The notes: generated by a model from the letters alone, not told the origin. Counted from the first letter of the stretch, positions 25,061-33,375 are shown. The stretch: 44,001 nucleotides of DNA from Actinomycetes bacterium (GCA_021809105.1 JAKBAM010000019.1:1-44001), one strand, 5' to 3'. Numbers and translations are program-made.

Positions 25061-25741
25061 GTGGAACCGCTCCTGATATACCCCGACCCCGCCCCGCCGG
25101 CGCTGGCCCAGGCGCTCGACCTGGCCGGATATCCGTGGAAGGCGATCGGTTCGACCGACGCAGCCGACCGGAGCGAGCCGGAGGACGGCTGGGCGGGCGC
25201 CATCGTCTGCGCTGACATCGACGCCGACGGCTCCTTCGCTCTCTGCCGGGCGCTGCGCAAACGGGACCTCCCGTTCGCCCCGCTCCTACTGCTCGTCGCC
25301 GGGTCCCAGCTGGCCGAGCTCGAACTGCGCGAGGATCTCTTCGACGATTTCTGCCTGTCCCCGTTCCAGCCGAAGGAGCTCGAGGCCCGCATCGCCCACC
25401 TGTTCTGGCGGACCGGGCGGGGGACCAGGCCGGAGCTGGTGGAGTACGGGGACCTGGTGCTCAACCTGGAGACCTACCAGGCGGCCATCAACGGTAAGCC
25501 GCTCGACCTGACATACATGGAGTACGAGCTGCTCAAGTTCCTCGCCACCCACCCCGGGAAGGTGTTCACCAGGGAGACCCTGCTCAGCCGCGTGTGGGGC
25601 TACGAGTATTACGGGGGGGCCCGAACCGTCGACGTCCACATCCGGCGGCTGCGGGCCAAGCTGGGCGAGGAGCACGCCAACTTGATCTCGACGGTGCGTT
25701 CGGTCGGGTACCGCTTCGGCCAGTCCCGCTGGGGGCTGTAG
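25061..25741 (+). CDS. GlnR-like OmpR-family nitrogen regulator with atypical receiver
   Basis: A 226-residue response-regulator-type protein starting at GTG 25061. The C-terminal winged helix (about 127-222) reads DLTYMEYELLKFLATHPGKV, then RETLLSRVWGYEYYGGARTV and DVHIRRLRAKLGEEHANLIS, very like actinobacterial GlnR. The N-terminal receiver is weak: an Asp is present in VCADIDADG (Asp52/54), but the switch Thr is replaced in LLLLVAGSQ. The conserved Lys of KPF is Ser100 in LSPFQPKEL. This matches the known behaviour of GlnR as an orphan regulator without a cognate kinase. Position beside three glutamine synthetase genes strongly supports a role in nitrogen control. Confidence 0.85.
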   Translation: MEPLLIYPDPAPPALAQALDLAGYPWKAIGSTDAADRSEPEDGWAGAIVCADIDADGSFALCRALRKRDLPFAPLLLLVAGSQLAELELREDLFDDFCLSPFQPKELEARIAHLFWRTGRGTRPELVEYGDLVLNLETYQAAINGKPLDLTYMEYELLKFLATHPGKVFTRETLLSRVWGYEYYGGARTVDVHIRRLRAKLGEEHANLISTVRSVGYRFGQSRWGL

Positions 25742-25779
25742 CCGGCTACTTCCCCCGTTGGGCCACCCGAAGGGACGCC

Positions 25780-25938
25780 TTAGATGTTCGTGGCGATGAG
25801 CTCGCTGCCCTCATGGGTGGCCTCGGCGTGCTCGGTGAGGGCCACGCTCGCCACGGTCGCGAGAATCCCCAGTCCGGCCCAGACCAGCGCGGGGATCACC
25901 ACTACGAGCCCGATAGCGAGGAGAATGGCTCCGATCAC
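25780..25938 (-). CDS. Small two-helix membrane protein
   Basis: A possible 52-residue protein from GTG 25938: IGAILLAIGLVVVIPALVWA, then GLGILATVASVALTEHAE and a polar tail ATHEGSELIATNI. The hydrophobic run could form one long or two short membrane helices. It lies 49 bp downstream of the RidA gene on the same strand and converges with the GlnR-like gene, ending 38 bp from it. The start has no strong ribosome-binding site. I do not recognise a family. Confidence 0.5.
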   Translation of the reverse strand: MIGAILLAIGLVVVIPALVWAGLGILATVASVALTEHAEATHEGSELIATNI

Positions 25939-25987
25939 GGCCGTGTGTCTACCGCGCGGGAGCCTGCAGCGCCACCCGGGCGATGCC

Positions 25988-26344
25988 TCACGCCTGGCCC
26001 GGCACGTGGGCCCACGCCTCGATCTCGACCAGCGCGCCGAGGGGAAGCCCGGCGACCGCAACCGCCGAGCGCGCCGGCCGGTGATCGCCGAAAGCCTCGA
26101 CGTAAGCGTCGTTCATCTCGGCGTAGTCGGCCATGTCGGAGAGGAACACCGTCGTCTTGGCCACATTGGCCAGGGCACCACCTTCCGACCGGAGGAGCTC
26201 CGCCAGGTTGTCGATGGCCACGGTGAGCTGCGCGGCTACCCCACCCGCCACGAGGGAGCCTTGGCGCAACCCGAGCTGGCCGGAGCAGATCAGCCAGTCG
26301 CCGGCGCGGACCACCGGGGTGTACGGGCCAACGGGTGTGCTCAT
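25988..26344 (-). CDS. RidA/YjgF family enamine/imine deaminase
   Basis: A 118-residue RidA family protein: STPVGPYTPVVRAGDWLICS, GQLGLRQGSLVAGGVAAQL, VAKTTVFLSDMADYAEMNDA and RSAVAVAGLPLGALVEIEAW. The Arg of the terminal RSAVAV motif is the residue that binds the imine substrate carboxylate in active members. ATG 26344 overlaps the upstream stop (ATGA) and has GAGAGGAG upstream, so an ATG at 26371 is not needed. RidA proteins hydrolyse 2-aminoacrylate-type intermediates. In Mycobacterium a RidA paralogue neighbours the ArsA/WhiB block, as recalled. Confidence 0.93.
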   Translation of the reverse strand: MSTPVGPYTPVVRAGDWLICSGQLGLRQGSLVAGGVAAQLTVAIDNLAELLRSEGGALANVAKTTVFLSDMADYAEMNDAYVEAFGDHRPARSAVAVAGLPLGALVEIEAWAHVPGQA

Positions 26345-27987
26345 CGAGGCGCTCCTCTCGAGGTGGGCCACGTAGGGGGGAGGCCCAGGGCAATCCAGGT
26401 GGCCGCCGCCACCGCGGCGAAGGTGGCATCAGCCACCGCCCGCGGCGGACCCTGCCGCCCGGCGATGGTCACGGTGACCGGTGGGGTGTCGCGGGCCCTG
26501 AGGACACCCCACGACCGGATAGTGAGGTCTTCCGGGGCGCCCAAATCGTCCACGGCGATACCCTCGCTCATGACCCAGCCGAGCGCCATGTGGGCCGCCC
26601 CGGCCACGTAGCTGCGCAGCGTCACCTCGCTCAGGGGCTCGCCGGCATGGACCGTCACCTCGACCGCTACGGGGCGGCCGGAGGAATCCAAGCTCACAGT
26701 TGCCTCTGCCGAACCGCCGCCTGCCGTCGGCGGGGCGGTCACCGAGGCCTTCCCGGTGCCGTCGGGATCCCGGCGCCCGCCGGCGGCGGCGCGGAGACCG
26801 GCGAGGAGCACGGCTGCCTCAGCCCAGCCGGCGGCGCGTATCCCTGCCGAGGTCGGCGGCCCGGCCGCCTCGACCTCCTCGACGACCAGGCCGGGAGCCA
26901 CGGAGGAGATCGACGCGGCGATCCCAGGGGTGCGGACCACCCGAACTGTGCCGGTGCCGTCGGCACGGAGCCCCGCGGCGATCGGCGGACGCTTGGGACC
27001 CAGGCGGACGACGTCCTCCCTGGCCAGCATCGCCAAGACCGGCGCCTGGAGCCGGTCCGCCAGCATCCGTGAAGCGGCGACGACCGGTGAGTCGAGCTTG
27101 CCCCCGAATGCCCCCCCGTTGGCTACCGGCGAGGCCGCGCCGCCGCCTGGCTCTGCCCAGGACGCATCTGGTTCGAGATAGGCGGGCTCCACCCAGGACG
27201 TGGCCAGGGTCAGCGCCCAGTCGCCCGGCGGGACCTCGAGTGGCGGGCGGACCGGTAGGCCGCTGCGCCGCCCCTGCACTTTGCCGACCGCGGCCCGGGC
27301 TTCACGCAGGGTGGATGCGACGGCCCAATCCCCGGACCCGTCGGGGACGGCTACCAGGGCACCGCGGGGGGCCGTGTCCGCAGCGAAGCCGCCCCTACCC
27401 AGGACAACGTCGGCGCCCACCTGCTGGGCTGCACCGCCTTCCAGCGCCGCCCGGGCCGGACCTCCCGAGCCGCCTGCGTCGGTGCCCACAGTGACGCCGT
27501 CCACGAGGGCCGAGACGCCAGCCTCGACGATGCTGCGCCATCCGGTGCAGCGGCACAGGTGAGCCATCAGGGCCGACTCGACGGCGCCCACGTCGGCACC
27601 ATCGTCGAGGCTGGCCAGGCGGCAGAGGATCCCTGGCGTGCAGAAGCCGCACTGGCTGGCTCCATGGGCCGAGAACGCTCCCACCAGGGCGGCGCGCCTG
27701 TCCTCCGGCAACCCGTCGACGGTGGTCACCGTACGGCCCGCCACCCGGCGGAGAGGGGTGACGCAGGCCACGCGGGCTCTGCCGTCGACCAAGACAGTGC
27801 AGCAACCGCACTGTCCCTGGGGGCTGCAACCGTCCTTGACCGACGTCAGCCCGAGCTCGTCGCGTAGCGCGTCTAGCAGGGACCCGCCAACGTCTGGGAT
27901 CTCGACGGCGCGACCGTCGACTGTGAGGTTTACAGGCAGCTTCGGTTCAGCTGAACGACTGCCCGCAACCACAGGTACGGGTGGCAT
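26341..27987 (-). CDS. 2Fe-2S / shortened molybdopterin-domain fusion (xanthine dehydrogenase-like)
   Basis: A 548-residue protein. Residues 17-165 are a CoxS-like small subunit with two 2Fe-2S clusters: Cys54, Cys60 and Cys63 (GCSPQGQCGCCTVLVDG) with Cys75, then Cys113 and Cys116 (SQCGFCTPG) with Cys145 and Cys147 (HLCRCTGW). After a Gly/Ala linker, residues about 265-545 resemble pieces of the large molybdopterin subunit: EPAYLEPDASWAEP, ANGGAFGGKLDSPVVAASRM, and VLAMLAREDVVRLGPKRPP. That part is about 280 residues long, where the family needs 700 or more, and no catalytic Glu motif or FAD subunit is visible. The start overlaps erpA by 41 bp and the stop overlaps ridA by 4 bp, so the three are coupled. 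Function is unknown; electron transfer or a non-catalytic role seems more likely than hydroxylation. Confidence 0.85.
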   Translation of the reverse strand: MPPVPVVAGSRSAEPKLPVNLTVDGRAVEIPDVGGSLLDALRDELGLTSVKDGCSPQGQCGCCTVLVDGRARVACVTPLRRVAGRTVTTVDGLPEDRRAALVGAFSAHGASQCGFCTPGILCRLASLDDGADVGAVESALMAHLCRCTGWRSIVEAGVSALVDGVTVGTDAGGSGGPARAALEGGAAQQVGADVVLGRGGFAADTAPRGALVAVPDGSGDWAVASTLREARAAVGKVQGRRSGLPVRPPLEVPPGDWALTLATSWVEPAYLEPDASWAEPGGGAASPVANGGAFGGKLDSPVVAASRMLADRLQAPVLAMLAREDVVRLGPKRPPIAAGLRADGTGTVRVVRTPGIAASISSVAPGLVVEEVEAAGPPTSAGIRAAGWAEAAVLLAGLRAAAGGRRDPDGTGKASVTAPPTAGGGSAEATVSLDSSGRPVAVEVTVHAGEPLSEVTLRSYVAGAAHMALGWVMSEGIAVDDLGAPEDLTIRSWGVLRARDTPPVTVTIAGRQGPPRAVADATFAAVAAATWIALGLPPTWPTSRGAPR

Positions 27988-28300
27988 TGGGATTGTTGAT
28001 GCTGAAGCCGGCGTCGGTCAGGCCGTCCTTGAAGTCCAGCGTGGCCCCCACCAGCAAGCTGGCGCTGGCCGGGTCCACGACGACCCTGACATCGCCGAAG
28101 CTCTGAAGGACATCGTCGTCGGCCACGTCGGTGTCGAAGAACATCTCGTAGGAGAAACCTGAGCACCCGCCGGGGCGGACGGCCACTCGGAGGGCCAGGT
28201 CGGGGTTGCCCTCCTGCCGGATGAGCTCACCCACCTTGGCGGTGGCGGTGTCCGTGAGCGCGATGGCGTCGGTCGGGTTTGCGTCGGTCTGGGTGCTCAC
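27947..28300 (-). CDS. erpA: HesB/IscA/ErpA family Fe-S cluster carrier
   Basis: A 117-residue A-type carrier that delivers Fe-S clusters to apoproteins. The three Cys ligands are present: one in RVAVRPGGCSGFSYEM and two in the terminal TRTCGCGQSFS. The fold core ALTDTATAKVGELIRQEGN and FKDGLTDAGFSINNPNA is standard. It is the first gene of a minus-strand operon whose second product carries two 2Fe-2S clusters, so it may help mature that protein. It is divergent from mrp, which also works in Fe-S assembly; the pair share a 74-bp promoter region. Confidence 0.95.
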   Translation of the reverse strand: MSTQTDANPTDAIALTDTATAKVGELIRQEGNPDLALRVAVRPGGCSGFSYEMFFDTDVADDDVLQSFGDVRVVVDPASASLLVGATLDFKDGLTDAGFSINNPNATRTCGCGQSFS

Positions 28301-28362
28301 CGGGGCCTCCTCTGGGCAGCCTGGGTACGGGTGTCACAGTACCTGAGGGGGGCGACCGACCG

Positions 28363-28368
28363 TACACT
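28363..28368 (+). promoter_or_regulatory. Candidate -10 box for a leaderless mrp transcript
   Basis: TACACT lies 6 bp before the GTG start of mrp, so initiation 6-7 bp downstream would place the first base of the mRNA at the start codon. Leaderless transcripts are frequent in actinobacteria and there is no ribosome-binding site before this GTG. No good -35 box is visible. Confidence 0.45.
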
Positions 28369-28374
28369 TGACCT

Positions 28375-29547
28375 GTGCCTCCTTCCCGCGAAGCAGTCCG
28401 CGGGGCGATGCTCGGGGTCATCGACCCCGAGCTCGGCGACAACGTCGTCGACCTCGGCATGTTCCTCGGCGCCGACATCGGAGCCGGCGGCTTGGTCAGG
28501 GTGCGCTTGGCCCTCACCACCGCCGCCTGCCCCCTCAGATCGCAGCTCCAGGCCGACGTCGAGGGCCGTGTCGGGTCGCTTCCGGGCGTGAGGGCCGTCG
28601 AGGTCGTGACCAGCGAGATGTCCCGGCAGCAAAAGCGCGACCTTATGGCCCGCGCCCGCTGGAAGGCTCGGGACATGGCGCCGGCGATCGACATCCCCGG
28701 GCGCACCCGGGTGCTCGCCATCTCGTCGGGCAAGGGGGGCGTGGGAAAGTCGTCGGTGACGGTCAACCTCGCAGCGGGCCTGGCCCGGCGCGGTTACACC
28801 GTCGGGCTCCTCGACGCTGACATCGCCGGCTTTTCGGTGCCGCGGATGCTCGGAATGGACGGGCGCTTGCAGGCCGTCCCGTCTGCGACGGGCGGCGGGC
28901 GCCCACGGCTCTGCCCTCAGGTCAAGGCGGTCGGCGCAGGGGAGATCCGGGTCCTGTCGATGGGATTCCTCTCCGGTGAGGACGAGGCGGTCATGTGGCG
29001 CGGCCTGATGCTCAACCGGGCGGTGCAACACTTCATAGAGGATGCGGACTGGGGGGATCTCGACTACCTGCTCGTGGACATGCCTCCCGGCACCGGCGAC
29101 GTGCAGATGGGGCTGGCCCGGATGCTGCCCCGCGCAGAGATGCTCATCGTCACCACCCCCGCCCTAGGCGCGCAAAAGGTGGCCTCGCGCGCCGCCGACA
29201 TGGCCCGCAAGGGATACCTGCGGGTCGCCGGGGTCATAGAGAACATGAGCGGCTTCACCGACCCCCAAGGTGCTCATCACGCCCTGTTCGGGTCCGGCGG
29301 CGGGGCTCGGTTGGCCGAGGACATCGGTGCGCCGCTGCTGGCGCAGATCCCCATCCGGCCCGAGGTGTCGGCCGGGGGCGACAGCGGCAACCCCGCCGCG
29401 CTCGGATCAGGCGACACCGCCGCCGACTTCGCCGCGCTGGTGGATGCCGTCGTCGCAGTAGCCCCGCTGGTGGAGATGCGCGACTGCACCGCCCGCCTGC
29501 TCGACGTAGTCGAGGGAGCTCTCGGCCCCAAGTCCGCAGGAGTCTGA
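28375..29547 (+). CDS. mrp: Mrp/ApbC family P-loop ATPase with MIP18 (DUF59) N-domain
   Basis: A 390-residue protein from GTG 28375. Residues 1-85 form a DUF59/MIP18 domain (MLGVIDPELGDNVVDLGM, and TTAACPLRSQL with the conserved Cys). The ParA-like ATPase follows with deviant Walker A AISSGKGGVGKSSVTVNL (about 117-134), LLDADIAGFSVP and LLVDMPPGTGDVQMGLARML. It is expected to carry or insert Fe-S clusters. The CxxC pair found in the C-terminus of proteobacterial ApbC is absent; the segment reads IENMSGFTDPQGAHHALFGS. As I recall, actinobacterial Mrp proteins share that absence. It is divergent from erpA. Confidence 0.93.
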   Translation: MPPSREAVRGAMLGVIDPELGDNVVDLGMFLGADIGAGGLVRVRLALTTAACPLRSQLQADVEGRVGSLPGVRAVEVVTSEMSRQQKRDLMARARWKARDMAPAIDIPGRTRVLAISSGKGGVGKSSVTVNLAAGLARRGYTVGLLDADIAGFSVPRMLGMDGRLQAVPSATGGGRPRLCPQVKAVGAGEIRVLSMGFLSGEDEAVMWRGLMLNRAVQHFIEDADWGDLDYLLVDMPPGTGDVQMGLARMLPRAEMLIVTTPALGAQKVASRAADMARKGYLRVAGVIENMSGFTDPQGAHHALFGSGGGARLAEDIGAPLLAQIPIRPEVSAGGDSGNPAALGSGDTAADFAALVDAVVAVAPLVEMRDCTARLLDVVEGALGPKSAGV

Positions 29548-29578
29548 GCCCGCGTCGCCGTTTTTCCTCCGTTTCCGG

Positions 29579-31267
29579 ATGAGCGGCGCCTGCTCAAACG
29601 CGGCTGCCCGGACGCCGAAACCAATCCATGTCGTGACGACTCCCCCCGAACCCCAGCCCCCCCAACTCGACCCGTTCCTGGCGGCCGTGCTGGCGCACAG
29701 TCGTGAGACCATCGTGGTGGCCGACCGGGAGGGGCGGGTGCGGTGGTCGAGCCCAGGAGCCGCGGTGCTCGTCGACGGCCGCCTGCTCCCCGCCGTCCAC
29801 CCCGAGGACCGCCGGGAGGTGGCCGGAGCCTACCGGGCGCTCGGCGGGCACCCGGGCGGCCGCTGCGACGTCTCCTGCCGGGTGACCGATGGTGCCGGCG
29901 GTTGGCGGCTGGTGGAGGTCGGCATCGCCAACCACCTCGACGACCCCGAAGTGGCAGGTTGGGTCACTGTCGTGCGGGAGCCGGCGGGGGACTCGGCGTC
30001 CCACGCCCGGCTACTTCACCGCGCCACCCACGACAGCCTGACCGAGCTACCGAACCGGGCTGCGCTCCTCCGCCACCTTGAAGCCTACGACGATGCTCGG
30101 ATCGCGGTCCTCTTCGTCGATCTGGACGGTTTCAAGTCCATCAACGACACGCTCGGCCACGCCGCCGGGGACAAGGTGCTCGTGGCCACGGCCGAGCGGC
30201 TGCGGCGAGCGATGCGACCCGGCGACACGGTGGGCCGCCTGGGTGGTGACGAGTTCGTGATCGTGGCCAGCGGCGTGGAGCGGGCCAGCGACGCGATGGA
30301 GATCGCCAACCGGATCCGAGCTGCGGTCGCCCGCCCTCTACCGCTGGCGGGGCGGATCGTTCGCCTGACGGCCAGCATCGGCATTGCCATGGGCTCGGAG
30401 GACAGGGCCAGCGCCCTGCTCGCCGATGCGGATGCGGCGATGTACAGAGCCAAGCAGGCTGGCCGAGATCGCTGCGAGCTGTTCGACGCCGGGCATACCC
30501 AGGCCATTCGAGTGGCCTCCGAGACCGTGCTACGGGCCGCCCTCGACGACGACGGGCTGGCGGTGGTCTTCCAGCCCATCGCCGACCTCCGCACCGGCAT
30601 GATCGTGGCCGCCGAAGCGCACCTGAGGCTTCGGGGCGAGGAGGGCGACCTGGTGGGCCCGGCGCCGTTCGTCGACCTCGCCGAGCGCAGCGGCCTGATC
30701 GTCTCTGTCGGGGCCGGCCTGCTCGACCAAGCGTGCGCCGATGCGCGGCGCTGGGACGGCACCATTGATCAGGTGTGGGTGAGCCTGTCGACCCGTCAAC
30801 TCGCCGAGTGCCGGATGGCCGGGTTGGCCGAGTCGGCGCTCGTCCACCACGGCTTGGCCCCCGAACGGTTGGTGGTCGAGGTCGATGAGCGGGTGCTCGC
30901 CAGCGCCGGCGAGCAGGCCTGGCGCAACCTGGACGACCTGAAGGACCTGGGCGTCGGGCTGTGTGTCGATGACTTCGGCAACGGGGGCGCCAGCCTGGGC
31001 TACCTGCGCCGAGCCCGCATCGACGTCATCAAGCTCGACCGGGCCTTCGTCACCGGCTTGGGCCGCGACAGCGGCGACACCGAAGTGGTGCGGGCCTTCG
31101 TCGGGCTCGGCGAGGCGCTGGGGCTGACCACCGCGGCCAAGGGCATCGAGACAGCCGAGCAGGCCGCGCTGCTGACCGACCTGGGCTGCCGACTCGGCCA
31201 GGGCTTCCATTTCGGACCGCCGGTGATCGCCGGCGAACTGATCACGGGCTGCTCTACTCCGACCTGA
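29579..31267 (+). CDS. PAS-GGDEF-EAL protein with degenerate EAL domain
   Basis: A 562-residue cyclic di-GMP signalling protein. Residues about 35-145 look PAS-like (SRETIVVADREGRVRWSSPG), 150-310 form a GGDEF domain and 325-555 an EAL domain. The cyclase motif RLGGDEFVIVA is intact, so synthesis is likely. The EAL domain has lost catalytic residues: EAL reads EAH in AAEAHLRLRG, the NxS position reads WVSLSTRQL (Asn to Ser), EITE reads VEVDERVL, and EGVET reads KGIET. DDFG and KLDRAF remain. It may therefore bind c-di-GMP or regulate the cyclase without hydrolysing it. No membrane segment was seen. It ends with a 14-bp tail-to-tail overlap with the MBL gene. Confidence 0.92.
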   Translation: MSGACSNAAARTPKPIHVVTTPPEPQPPQLDPFLAAVLAHSRETIVVADREGRVRWSSPGAAVLVDGRLLPAVHPEDRREVAGAYRALGGHPGGRCDVSCRVTDGAGGWRLVEVGIANHLDDPEVAGWVTVVREPAGDSASHARLLHRATHDSLTELPNRAALLRHLEAYDDARIAVLFVDLDGFKSINDTLGHAAGDKVLVATAERLRRAMRPGDTVGRLGGDEFVIVASGVERASDAMEIANRIRAAVARPLPLAGRIVRLTASIGIAMGSEDRASALLADADAAMYRAKQAGRDRCELFDAGHTQAIRVASETVLRAALDDDGLAVVFQPIADLRTGMIVAAEAHLRLRGEEGDLVGPAPFVDLAERSGLIVSVGAGLLDQACADARRWDGTIDQVWVSLSTRQLAECRMAGLAESALVHHGLAPERLVVEVDERVLASAGEQAWRNLDDLKDLGVGLCVDDFGNGGASLGYLRRARIDVIKLDRAFVTGLGRDSGDTEVVRAFVGLGEALGLTTAAKGIETAEQAALLTDLGCRLGQGFHFGPPVIAGELITGCSTPT

Positions 31268-32207
31268 CCGCCCTCCAGGGTACGCCTATGTCGTCGGGAT
31301 CGTCACTGCGCACCGCACCCTCGCCGGCAAGCTTCCGCAGGTGAGCCCACACCGAGTAACGGGCAACGGGGTGGAGCGCCACCGGCACGTCGGCGTAGAG
31401 CATGCCGACCAATACATCCGTGGTCACGCCGCCGGGGGCTACGTTCACTCCATCGAGGATCTGGCGCTCCCGGCTCCGCCGGTGGGTCACATATTCGTCG
31501 AGCGCAGCGGCGGGATCTTCGATCATGCCCCCGTGGCCGGGAGCGATGCGGGTGGGGTGCCGCCGCCGGACCTTTTCCAACGACTCCATGTACTGCGCCA
31601 TGTCCCCGTCGGGCGGGGCGACGACCACCGTCGATCCCGACATCACATGGTCCCCGGAGAACAACATCCCGGTCCCGGCCAGCTCGAAGCACAAATGGTT
31701 GGAGCAGTGGCCAGGGGTGTGCACGGCGACCAGGTCGAGCGGCCCGACCCGCAGGCGGTCCCCGTCTCGGAGGCGCCGGTCGGGCGCGAAGGCCATGTCG
31801 TGGGAGTCCTCGGTGTGGCTTCCCGCTGTCCTCGCGACGTCGGGAGGTGCGTCACCCGGGAGGGGCGCCGGGGACGGGTGCCGGTGCCGGTGCGCTGGGA
31901 GCCGCGGGGCCGGCCCGAACCCCAGCACCTCCGCGCCGGTGGCCTCCCGCAGCCGCCGGGCGAGAGGCGAGTGGTCGGTGTGGGTATGCGTGGCGATGAT
32001 GTAGCGCAGCCGGTCCCCCACCGCGTCGAGCAACGCCACCAGGTGGTCGTCGCTGTCGGGCCCCGGATCGATCACGGCTATCGGGCCGTCGCCGAGTAGG
32101 TACGTGTTGGTCCCGGGCCCGGTCATGATGCCCGGGTTGGGCGCCAAGATGCGGGCCACGCCCGGCGCCACGCCCTCGACGATCCCCGCCCGGCGGTCGG
32201 TCTCCAC
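31254..32207 (-). CDS. MBL-fold metallo-hydrolase (LACTB2/RNase-like)
   Basis: A 317-residue metallo-beta-lactamase fold protein. It has NPGIMTGPGTNTYLLGDGPI and VIDPGPDSDDHL, then the metal site ATHTHTDHS (His74, His76, Asp78, His79), HTPGHCSNHLCF, LFSGDHVMSGSTV and RIAPGHGGMI supplying later ligands. A C-terminal winged-helix-like tail (VLVGMLYADVPVALHPVARY) is typical of the LACTB2 group. A Pro/His-rich insertion lies at about residues 100-130. The substrate is unknown: RNA, acyl-CoA or small esters are known for relatives. In Mycobacterium a similar gene lies next to a RidA gene, as recalled. Confidence 0.92.
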   Translation of the reverse strand: METDRRAGIVEGVAPGVARILAPNPGIMTGPGTNTYLLGDGPIAVIDPGPDSDDHLVALLDAVGDRLRYIIATHTHTDHSPLARRLREATGAEVLGFGPAPRLPAHRHRHPSPAPLPGDAPPDVARTAGSHTEDSHDMAFAPDRRLRDGDRLRVGPLDLVAVHTPGHCSNHLCFELAGTGMLFSGDHVMSGSTVVVAPPDGDMAQYMESLEKVRRRHPTRIAPGHGGMIEDPAAALDEYVTHRRSRERQILDGVNVAPGGVTTDVLVGMLYADVPVALHPVARYSVWAHLRKLAGEGAVRSDDPDDIGVPWRAVRSE

Positions 32208-32280
32208 GCCGCGCCGATACTACGGCTCGGCCCGTGGTGCCCGCAGGACGGCGAAGCCGTGCGAGTACGGTTGAGCGAGG

Positions 32281-33375
32281 ATGGCACGGAGCAGGGACGG
32301 CAACGACGACGACCTGGATGACCCGGCGGGGCCACCCACCAGGCAGGTGCCGGCGGTCGACCTGCTCGGACGGCAGCCCGCGGATGCGGTAGGCCCGGGG
32401 AGCCCACCGCCAGCCGCCGAGACCTCCGCAGCACCGGCGACCCCCGCAGCACCGGCGACCCCGACAGCCGCCGAGACCCCCGCAGCGCCCCGTACGCCAC
32501 TGCGCCATCGAGTGCTGCCGCGCAGCCTGCTCGGCATAACGGCGCTGATCCTGGCCTTCTCCGTCGGCGCCGGCCTGTCGGGAGTGGTCCTCTACTCCTA
32601 CTACCAGTACAAGCTCAACCAGACCAACGACCGGGTCAACACCGTCATCACCGGCTACAAGCAGCAGTTCGCCAACGCGGAAGGCGACCTCCAGGCATCC
32701 GCCGCCGCGGCCAAGGCGGAGATCCAGGCTCAGCTCGGGCCGATCCAGGCCCTCGAAGCCAGCCCCGCGACGCTGGCCAAGCTGGCCAAGCAACTGGCGC
32801 CTTCGTTGTTCTTCGTCCACACTCTCGACAGCAACGGGCAGGCATCGGTCGGCACTGCGTTCGTCGTGTCATCCAACCCGACCCAGTCGTTGCTCTTGAC
32901 CTCGTACACCACCATCGCCGCGGCCACCCACAGCCCGGCCCCGCCCCTCTTTGTGCAGCAGGGCCAGACCAGCACCCCAGCGACGGTGCGCACATGGGAC
33001 CAGACCTACGACCTGGCCCTCATCGTCCTGCCAGTCGGGAACCTCCCGGTCGTCCCCGCCGCGCCGGCCTCGCCGGGGCCGGTCGTAGGCCAGCGGATCT
33101 ACGCGGTGTCCGGGCTCGGTTCCGCCGGCGCCGCGCTGAGCCAGGGGCTGATCACCGACGTGTCCGCCAACGGCATCCAGCACGATGCGCCCCTCGGCCC
33201 CGCGTACCAGGGCGGGCCGCTGATCAACGAGGCCGGGCAGGTGATCGCCGTCGGGTCCAGGACCTACGCACCGCTCGGCTTCGCCACCGACGGCGTCTGG
33301 TATGCACCCTACGTACAAGCGGCGTGCAACAAGGTCCTCAACTGTCCGGGAGGCATCATCTCCGGCAGCCAGTGA
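32281..33375 (+). CDS. Membrane-anchored trypsin-fold protein lacking catalytic residues
   Basis: A 364-residue protein. Residues 1-78 are a Pro/Ala/Thr-rich cytoplasmic region, followed by one membrane helix (LLGITALILAFSVGAGLSGV, about 83-105) and an external helical stretch. A chymotrypsin-fold domain starts at about residue 165. The HtrA His position (TNxHV) reads LLLTSYTTIAAAT, giving Thr210. The Asp is kept in QTYDLALIVL (Asp244). The Ser position (GNSGGP) reads PAYQGGPLIN, giving Gln310. Two of three triad residues are lost, so proteolysis is unlikely. A binding or scaffold role at the cell surface is inferred. It may correspond in position to the MarP-type protease of mycobacteria. 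Confidence 0.85.
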   Translation: MARSRDGNDDDLDDPAGPPTRQVPAVDLLGRQPADAVGPGSPPPAAETSAAPATPAAPATPTAAETPAAPRTPLRHRVLPRSLLGITALILAFSVGAGLSGVVLYSYYQYKLNQTNDRVNTVITGYKQQFANAEGDLQASAAAAKAEIQAQLGPIQALEASPATLAKLAKQLAPSLFFVHTLDSNGQASVGTAFVVSSNPTQSLLLTSYTTIAAATHSPAPPLFVQQGQTSTPATVRTWDQTYDLALIVLPVGNLPVVPAAPASPGPVVGQRIYAVSGLGSAGAALSQGLITDVSANGIQHDAPLGPAYQGGPLINEAGQVIAVGSRTYAPLGFATDGVWYAPYVQAACNKVLNCPGGIISGSQ

